Shown here one piece after another: positions 59,476 to 64,000 of a DNA stretch of 64,000 nucleotides. The notes below the pieces were generated by a model that saw only the letters and a list, made by a program, of their open reading frames with translations, searched no databases and was not told where the DNA came from. Numbering within the stretch: the stretch's first letter is position 1; every line of letters starts with the position of its first letter. The DNA comes from GCA-003244245 sp036266995 (GTDB lineage Bacteria > Actinomycetota > Actinomycetes > Mycobacteriales > Pseudonocardiaceae), in assembly GCA_036266995.1 (NCBI GenBank), contig DATAWX010000106.1, positions 1-64,000 of the forward strand. The letters are read 5' to 3'. The position numbers and the translations under genes were made by a program.

Positions 59476-59522
59476 GCGGGGCGATAGCGGCCCGCTCAGC
59501 CCGCAGCGCCCGCTGAACGCGG
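59458..59522. terminator. bidirectional terminator between the lipase gene and rplL
   Basis: Inverted repeat with an outer stem of 15 bp (59458-59472 with 59508-59522) and an inner stem of about nine bp, separated by a one-sided bulge. It lies between the convergent hydrolase gene (stop 59473-59475, inside the left arm) and rplL (stop at 59536). Confidence 0.85.
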
Positions 59523-59535
59523 TTGTGGGCGGTTC

Positions 59536-59925
59536 TCAGGTCAGGCTGACCTTGGCGCCGGCTTCCTCCAGCTTGGCCTTGGCCGCGTCGGCCTGGTCCT
59601 TCGGCACGCCCTCCAGTACTGGCTTCGGTGCGCTCTCGACGAGGTCCTTCGCCTCCTTGAGGCCCAGCCCGGAGACGACCTCTCGAACCACCTTGATGAC
59701 CTGGATCTTCTTTTCGCCGATGGCCTCGAGGACGACGTTGAACTCGTCCTTCTCCTCCGCGACCGGGGCGTCCGCGGCTCCACCAGCGGGACCCGCCGCC
59801 ACCGCGATAGGCGCTGCGGCGGTCACATCAAAAGTGTCCTCGAACCTCTTCACGAAATCGCTCAGCTCGAGCAGTGTCATGTCCTTGAATGCATCGAGCA
59901 GCTCGTCGGTGCTCATCTTCGCCAT
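59536..59925 (-). CDS. rplL: ribosomal protein L7/L12
   Basis: 129 residues. MSTDELLDAFKDMTLLELSDFVKRFEDTF (dimer domain), Ala/Pro hinge, and the C-terminal domain EKKIQVIKVVREVVSGLGLKEAKDLVESAP. Recruits translational GTPases. ATG 59925; a second ATG nine bases later is possible. It is 65 bases after rplJ and ends at a strong terminator. Confidence 0.98.
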   Translation of the reverse strand: MAKMSTDELLDAFKDMTLLELSDFVKRFEDTFDVTAAAPIAVAAGPAGGAADAPVAEEKDEFNVVLEAIGEKKIQVIKVVREVVSGLGLKEAKDLVESAPKPVLEGVPKDQADAAKAKLEEAGAKVSLT

Positions 59926-59990
59926 GATGGCGTCTCTCCTTCTGTCATGTTGTGTCGTCGACGAATGCAGGGTCGATCACTGTGAGTCGA

Positions 59991-60536
59991 TCAGTCCGTG
60001 GTGGGCTCGTCGGTCGGCTGCCGCTCTTGCCGCTTGTCACGCAGGGCCGCCGCCAACCGGGCGACCTGGGAGGCCGGCTCCGCGAACAGTCTCGCCGCCT
60101 TGGACAGATTGGCCTTCATCGCGCTGGCCAGCTTGGCCAGCAGAACCTCGCGAGACTCCAGATCAGCCATCTGGGCGACCTCGGCAACCGTCAAGGCCCG
60201 GCCGTCCAGGTAGCCACCTTTGATCACCAGCGCGTTGTGCTCCCTGGCGAAATCACGCAGCATCTTTGCCGCGAGAACCGGCTCACCATGGACGAACGCG
60301 ATCGCGGTCGGGCCGATGAACAGCTCATCGAGACCCTCCACCCCGGCATCTCGCGCGGCGCGCGAAACCAAGGTGTTCTTCGCGACCCGATAGGTGGTCG
60401 TGTCACCGAGAGACCGGCGCAGGGTGGTCAGTTGTGTCACGGACAGGCCGCGGTACTCGGTCACGACCGCAGCTGTGGCACTGCGGAATTGGTCCGCGAT
60501 ATCGGCAACGGCGTCGACCTTGTCCGGTCTAGCCAT
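59991..60536 (-). CDS. rplJ: ribosomal protein L10
   Basis: 181 residues. DKVDAVADIADQFRSATAAVVTEYRGLSVTQLTTLRRSLGDTTTYRVAKNTL is diagnostic. Anchors L7/L12 on the ribosome. Ribosome binding site GGAGG is present just upstream of ATG 60536. In many bacteria L10 represses its own mRNA leader; here the 363-base leader has an attenuator-like hairpin and repeats. Confidence 0.98.
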   Translation of the reverse strand: MARPDKVDAVADIADQFRSATAAVVTEYRGLSVTQLTTLRRSLGDTTTYRVAKNTLVSRAARDAGVEGLDELFIGPTAIAFVHGEPVLAAKMLRDFAREHNALVIKGGYLDGRALTVAEVAQMADLESREVLLAKLASAMKANLSKAARLFAEPASQVARLAAALRDKRQERQPTDEPTTD

Positions 60537-60551
60537 GGATCGCCTCCTCGA

Positions 60552-60615
60552 TTGGACTACCGGCTACGCCGGCGGTGGTTGGACTTACCACCGGCCGCGC
60601 CGGCAGTGGTTGGAC
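60552..60615 (-). repeat. repeated units in the rplJ leader
   Basis: Two units (60552-60578 and 60579-60609), each running from TTGGAC through ACCGGC and CGCCGGC to GTGG, then a third TTGGAC at 60610-60615. Each unit can form a small CCGGC/GCCGG hairpin. They may be the L10-binding region or slippage DNA. Confidence 0.65.
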
Positions 60616-60702
60616 AGCCAGCGGTGCGGGCATCGGGTATGTGCATCAACTGGCTGGGCACAACCCGGACGGCGTGCCCATACCCGGGCCCGAAAAGGAC
60701 GA

Positions 60703-60729
60703 ACGCCCCGCGCAGTAGGCGCGGGGCGT
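60703..60729 (-). terminator. attenuator-like hairpin upstream of rplJ
   Basis: Perfect 11-bp GC-rich stem ACGCCCCGCGC with GCGCGGGGCGT around a five-base loop. On the minus strand it is followed by TTCGTCCTTTTCGGG, a T-rich stretch that makes it the most intrinsic-terminator-like hairpin of the window. Confidence 0.75.
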
Positions 60730-60899
60730 AGCCAGGCGGCGCCCGACGGCGCCGCGTAACGGCATAACCACATCCTCCTGCGCGGGCCACCCACAATTGC
60801 GGGACCTTCGTCCGCGCCAATGGCGCGGAGACCAGCGGTCTACGGTGGAACTGGGTAACAGTCTAGGTCAACGACGCGACCGCTCCCAACCGACCCCAC

Positions 60900-61616
60900 T
60901 CAGGAGGTCGGTTCGTCGGTCAGCAGGTTGCGGGTGCGGTTAGGGTCGACGGGAATACCTGGGCCCATCGTTGTGGAGAAGTTAATCTTCTTCAGGTAGC
61001 GACCCTTCGCGGCTGACGGCTTGCCGCGCAGCACCTCATCCAGCACGGCGGCGTAGTTCTCCACGAGTTTGTCGGTGTCGAAGGACACCTTACCGATGAT
61101 CAGGTGAAGGTTCGCCTGCTTGTCAACGCGGAAGTTGATCTTGCCGCCCTTGATGTCCACGATCGCCTTGGCGACGTCTGGAGTAACGGTCCCGGTCTTG
61201 GGATTGGGCATCAAGCCCCGGGGACCGAGAATCCTGGCGATCCGACCGACTTTGGCCATCTGGTCCGGCGCCGCGATCGCCGCATCGAAGTCCAGCCAGC
61301 CGCCTTGGATACGCTCGATGAGATCGTCAGAACCGACCACGTCAGCCCCGGCGGCGGCGGCCTCGGCGGCCCGGTCGCCGGTGGCGAAGACAATGACCCG
61401 GACGGTCTTGCCGGTGCCATGGGGCAGGTTGACCGTGCCCCGAACCATCTGGTCGGCCTTGCGGGGATCGACCCCCAGTTGCATGGCCACCTCAACGGTG
61501 GCGTCGATCGTGCTGGGAGAAGTCTCCTTGGCCAGCGCCGCAGCCTCCAGGGGGCTGTAGAACCGGCTGCGGTCGACCTTCTCGGCGGCTTGACGGTAGG
61601 CCTTGCTGCGCTTCAT
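60900..61616 (-). CDS. rplA: ribosomal protein L1
   Basis: 238 residues. MKRSKAYRQAAEKVDRSRFYSPLEAAALAKE, LGVDPRKADQMVRGTVNLPHGTGK, and MPNPKTGTVTPDVAKAIVDIKGGKINFRVD are L1 signatures. Binds the mobile L1 stalk. It is 142 bases after rplK. Confidence 0.98.
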   Translation of the reverse strand: MKRSKAYRQAAEKVDRSRFYSPLEAAALAKETSPSTIDATVEVAMQLGVDPRKADQMVRGTVNLPHGTGKTVRVIVFATGDRAAEAAAAGADVVGSDDLIERIQGGWLDFDAAIAAPDQMAKVGRIARILGPRGLMPNPKTGTVTPDVAKAIVDIKGGKINFRVDKQANLHLIIGKVSFDTDKLVENYAAVLDEVLRGKPSAAKGRYLKKINFSTTMGPGIPVDPNRTRNLLTDEPTS

Positions 61617-61758
61617 ATCACTGTCCTTACTTCGCTGGATCAGCCGTGGTACGGGCCAGCGCCGGCCCTCCCACGCGTACTGAGTATTGCTAAAACGTGT
61701 CCCACAGATCTGCGAACGTGCGACCAGCCCTACAGTTCCCGAGGCTCAGAGAGCCAGC

Positions 61759-62193
61759 CTAGTCGACTACGGTGATACCCATCGAGCGCGCAGTCCCAGA
61801 AATGATCTTAATTGCGGCGTCGATGTCGTTGGCGTTGAGATCTTCGAGTTTGCGCTCGGCGATGGCCCGGACCTGGTCACGGCCGACCTTGGCGACCTTG
61901 GTCTTGTGCGGTTCCGCCGACCCCTTGGCCACCCCCGCCGCTTTGAGCAGCAGCACCGAGGCGGGCGGCGTCTTGAGCACGAAGTCGAACGAACGGTCCT
62001 CGAATACCGAGATCACCGCGGGTACCACCTCACCACGGTTGTTCTGCGTCGCGGCGTTGTAGGCCTTGCAGAACTCCATGATGTTCAGTCCGTGCGGACC
62101 CAGCGCCTGCCCGACCGAGGCCGGGTTCGCGGTGCCGGCCTCTAGTGCGAGCTTCACGGTCGCCGTGAGCCTCTTACGCTTCCTGGGGGGCAT
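61759..62193 (-). CDS. rplK: ribosomal protein L11
   Basis: 144 residues from ATG 62193 (PPRKRKRLTATVKLALEAGTANPASVGQALGPHGLNIMEFCKAYNAAT). Binds the GTPase-associated RNA with the L10-L12 stalk; target site for thiopeptides. The ORF upstream of the ATG is shadow of nusG. It is 49 bases after nusG. Confidence 0.98.
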   Translation of the reverse strand: MPPRKRKRLTATVKLALEAGTANPASVGQALGPHGLNIMEFCKAYNAATQNNRGEVVPAVISVFEDRSFDFVLKTPPASVLLLKAAGVAKGSAEPHKTKVAKVGRDQVRAIAERKLEDLNANDIDAAIKIISGTARSMGITVVD

Positions 62194-62242
62194 GATTTCT
62201 TCCTCGTACTGGGTGGGTATATGCCAACCGGCGCCGTGCCGG

Positions 62243-63214
62243 TCAGATCTTGGCGACCTGGCTAAACGATAGTTCGACCGGAGTCTCCCGACCGAAGATC
62301 GACACCAACACCTTGAGCTTTTGTGCGTCGACGTTGACCTCGTTGATCGTCGCCGGCAACGTGGCGAAGGGACCGTCCATGACGGTGACCGACTCGCCGA
62401 CCTCGAAGTCGACCTCGATCGTGGGCTTGGCGCCGCCGAGGCCTGCCGCATGCTTGCCGGCACCGACCGGCACCTTGGGCTGCGCTACTCGCGGGGCGAG
62501 GAACTTCAGCACCTCGTCCAGGGTCAGCGGTGAGGGCCGCGAAGTGGCTCCGACGAACCCGGTCACCCCCGGCGTGTTGCGCACGGCGCTCCACGAGGCG
62601 TCGTTGAGGTCCATCCGGACCAGGATGTAGCCGGGCAGCACCTTGCGTTGTACCTGCTTGCGCTGGCCGTTCTTGATCTCGGTGACCTCTTCGGTGGGCA
62701 CTTCCACCTGAAAGATGTAGTCCTCTACATCCAGGGTCTGGATGCGGGTCTCCAGGTTCGCCTTCACCTTGTTCTCATAGCCGGCGTAGGAGTGCACCAC
62801 ATACCATTCGCCGGGAGCGGTGGCCAGCGCGGATCGGAGCTCGTCGACCGGGTCCACAGGCTCCGGCGCCTCGACCTCAGCCGCCGCTGCGTGCTGATCG
62901 GCGTCATCAACGGGCTCGACGACATCGAGTGATTCGACCTCGGCCGCATCCTCAGGTGTATCGACCTCAGGTGTATCGACCTCAGGTGTATCGACCTCAG
63001 CTGCCTCGGCGTCGGCCGTCTCAGCGCGGAACAGGCCCGTCAGCTCCTGCCCGTCCTCGGTGGAAGTCTCTTCGGTAGAAGTCCCTTCTGTGGAAGTCCC
63101 TCCGGCGGAGGTCCCTCCTGAGAAAGTCCCTCCTGAGAAAGTCACAGTCGGTCTCGCTTTCTTTGCGTGCGTCATGCCCTGCTGGTCGTCGACCGGCGCC
63201 CGGGTATCCGGCAT
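62243..63214 (-). CDS. nusG: transcription termination/antitermination factor NusG
   Basis: 323 residues from ATG 63214, which shares one base with the secE stop (TGATG). The NGN domain (about 137-245, EWYVVHSYAGYENKVKANLETR and VLPGYILVRMDLNDASW) and the KOW domain (EVDFEVGESVTVMDGPFATLPATINEV, SIFGRETPVELSFSQV) are normal. The N-terminal 135 residues form an acidic, disordered extension with two pentapeptide repeat arrays (residues 24-53 and 74-88). Actinobacterial NusG has such acidic tails, but this one is repetitive. ATG 63175 is the alternative start. Confidence 0.96.
   Translation of the reverse strand: MPDTRAPVDDQQGMTHAKKARPTVTFSGGTFSGGTSAGGTSTEGTSTEETSTEDGQELTGLFRAETADAEAAEVDTPEVDTPEVDTPEDAAEVESLDVVEPVDDADQHAAAAEVEAPEPVDPVDELRSALATAPGEWYVVHSYAGYENKVKANLETRIQTLDVEDYIFQVEVPTEEVTEIKNGQRKQVQRKVLPGYILVRMDLNDASWSAVRNTPGVTGFVGATSRPSPLTLDEVLKFLAPRVAQPKVPVGAGKHAAGLGGAKPTIEVDFEVGESVTVMDGPFATLPATINEVNVDAQKLKVLVSIFGRETPVELSFSQVAKI
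62951..62995. repeat. 15-base minisatellite in nusG, three copies
   Basis: Three perfect copies of CTCAGGTGTATCGAC in a row, in frame with nusG and giving VDTPE three times. Confidence 0.95.
63057..63146. repeat. 15-base minisatellite in nusG, six diverged copies
   Basis: Six units of 15 bases (consensus TCGGTGGAAGTCCCT; the last two are CCTGAGAAAGTC plus three). They encode FSGGT FSGGT SAGGT STEGT STEET STED of the NusG N terminus. Copies diverge, so the array is older than the three-copy one. Confidence 0.9.
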
Positions 63215-63579
63215 CAGCCGAACACGGTCAGCACAGCCCTGCCCAGTCCCATGTCCAGCAACGCAACAAACGCCACCATGAAGCTGACGAAGACCAGCAC
63301 GACCCCCGTGTAGACCACCAGCTCCCGGCGGCTTGGCCAGATGACCTTGCTGAGTTCCGAGACGACCTCGCGGAGGAACCGGATCAGCCGGGCGGGCGCA
63401 GCCGTCTTGGTCTCGGTTGCGCCGCGTGCCCTGGTCGGATGGTCCTTGCCAGCGATCCCGGACCCTCGCGCCTCGGCAGATCGTGCCCGGCGCGTGGCAG
63501 CGGCAGGCTCCGGGGCGTTGGTTGACGCCTCGGTCTGCTCCAGCCGGTCCGCTGTCTCGTGGGCGCGATCGTCGCTCAC
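63214..63579 (-). CDS. secE: preprotein translocase subunit SecE
   Basis: 121 residues. The N-terminal 70 residues are disordered and charged (ETADRLEQTEASTNAPEPAAATRR). The SecE core is RLIRFLREVVSELSKVIWPSRRELVVYTGVVLVFVSFMVAFVALLD with a single membrane helix. It is 53 bases from tRNA-Trp, and its stop overlaps the nusG start. Confidence 0.95.
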   Translation of the reverse strand: MSDDRAHETADRLEQTEASTNAPEPAAATRRARSAEARGSGIAGKDHPTRARGATETKTAAPARLIRFLREVVSELSKVIWPSRRELVVYTGVVLVFVSFMVAFVALLDMGLGRAVLTVFG

Positions 63580-63632
63580 GCTGGTGATCCTCCGCTTCGC
63601 CGGGTCGGGTCTTCGCCGGGTTCAGGCCTACG

Positions 63633-63705
<73 letters not shown>

Positions 63706-63743
63706 TTATCGGACGCCTGTACAGACGCCGTACCACAGGCACC

Positions 63744-63752
63744 ATCATAATA
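63744..63752 (-). promoter_or_regulatory. possible -10 box for tRNA-Trp/secE
   Basis: TATTATGAT on the minus strand gives overlapping TATTAT and TATGAT hexamers 39-47 bases before the tRNA. No clear -35 box was found. Confidence 0.4.
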
Positions 63753-63888
63753 GCCCGGGCCACGGCCATCACCGGGCACGGAAGATCCGCTGGCAACCCC
63801 GGCACCAGAGTGTAGGCCACCGCAGCCAATGAGTTCCAGCTGCCCTGTTAGCCGCGTTGCGGCACGCCGTCGCTGACCTGCTCGATGT

Positions 63889-64000
63889 TCAGGCTAGCGC
63901 GACGGTGGCGGTGGCTTGGCCAAGTACCGACTGGCCGGCGCAGCGCGCGGTAATGGCAACCACCACGGTGCCCTCATCGAGGCGTCGCGCCACTGTGCCG
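63889..64000 (-). CDS. C terminus of a MaoC-type (3R)-hydroxyacyl-ACP dehydratase (cut by window edge)
   Basis: The last 37 codons of a minus-strand gene, GTVARRLDEGTVVVAITARC and AGQSVLGQATATVALA, stop TGA at 63889-63891. This beta-rich end (VxRKLDEGTVxVxI, LGxATATVxL) matches MaoC/HadB-type dehydratases of fatty-acid or mycolic-acid elongation. In mycobacteria hadB and hadC precede trpT-secE-nusG (from memory), so the position agrees. Only the C-terminal end is in the window. Confidence 0.72.
   Translation of the reverse strand, partial: GTVARRLDEGTVVVAITARCAGQSVLGQATATVALA

Larger units (their letters stand above)
60537..60899 (-). other. rplJL leader
   Basis: 363 bases between rplA and rplJ without a gene. 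It carries an attenuator-like hairpin (60703-60729) and, nearer to rplJ, two 27-31 base repeated units. This layout is that of an autoregulated L10 leader. Confidence 0.6.

Noticed and set aside
62951..63146. CRISPR-like direct repeats
   Set aside because: The repeats are adjacent 15-base units without spacers and are in frame with nusG, so they are a coding minisatellite.
63706..63888. Extra small gene between tRNA-Trp and the dehydratase end
   Set aside because: No frame with a start, ribosome binding site and recognisable product; better explained as a promoter region.

Overview
This 64 kb window is high-GC actinobacterial chromosome. The signs are a mycobacterial-style order of essential genes (a (3R)-hydroxyacyl-ACP dehydratase end, tRNA-Trp, secE, nusG, rplK, rplA, rplJL, rpoBC, the str operon, the S10-spc operon, secY, adk, map), a conservon signalling locus, an XPB-type helicase, Mce-associated membrane proteins, a DUF222/HNH (13E12-type) gene, a zinc-ribbon S14 and many GTG or TTG starts. 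The style of RpoB and of the conservons suggests Mycobacteriales or Pseudonocardiales, but no 16S gene is present to fix this. Most genes lie on the minus strand, so the window reads most naturally from right to left.

Layout. (1) 1-1.9 kb: a decayed, lower-GC accessory patch with the 3' end of an ISAzo13-type transposase, a frameshifted orphan gene and a second, heavily mutated copy of the same transposase. (2) 1.9-7.2 kb: molybdenum supply, with molybdate uptake (an HTH-TOBE regulator, then modA, modB, modC) and molybdenum cofactor synthesis (moaD, moaC, and a fused MogA-MoaE gene). (3) 7.4-9.2 kb: an L,D-transpeptidase and a secreted protein. (4) 9.3-22.2 kb: a helicase-associated protein and an XPB helicase, genes that are neighbours in mycobacteria but here are separated by an 8 kb conservon with two kinase/roadblock pairs. 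(5) 22.2-26.8 kb: a form II carbon-monoxide-dehydrogenase-like molybdenum hydroxylase (coxS-L-M-G), behind a CRP-like operator. (6) 27.3-30 kb: an HNH endonuclease-like gene, a methyltransferase broken by an internal deletion, and a short-chain dehydrogenase. (7) 30.2-47.6 kb: map, adk, secY, the spc and S10 ribosomal operons, tuf, fusA, rpsG and rpsL. (8) 48-49.3 kb: an alpha-methylacyl-CoA racemase-like gene. (9) 49.3-56.8 kb: rpoC and rpoB. (10) 57.3-59.5 kb: two Mce-associated proteins and a monoglyceride-lipase-like hydrolase. (11) 59.5-64 kb: rplL, rplJ, rplA, rplK, nusG, secE, tRNA-Trp and the end of a MaoC-type dehydratase.

How the genes work together. Molybdate taken up by ModABC could feed the MoaC/MoaD/MogA-MoaE steps, and the cofactor could serve the CoxSLM-type hydroxylase 15 kb away; moaA, moeA and the cytosine-nucleotide transferase are not in the window. 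The right half is the core of translation, transcription and secretion. I found plausible promoters for rpsJ, rpsL and rpoB, and strong hairpins at most operon borders.

No clearly new system is evident. The most unusual items are the six-gene conservon whose second kinase lacks the histidine seen in its sibling, pentapeptide minisatellites in the disordered N terminus of NusG, two convergent terminators that contain the stop codon of the plus-strand gene, and tandem repeats in several control regions.
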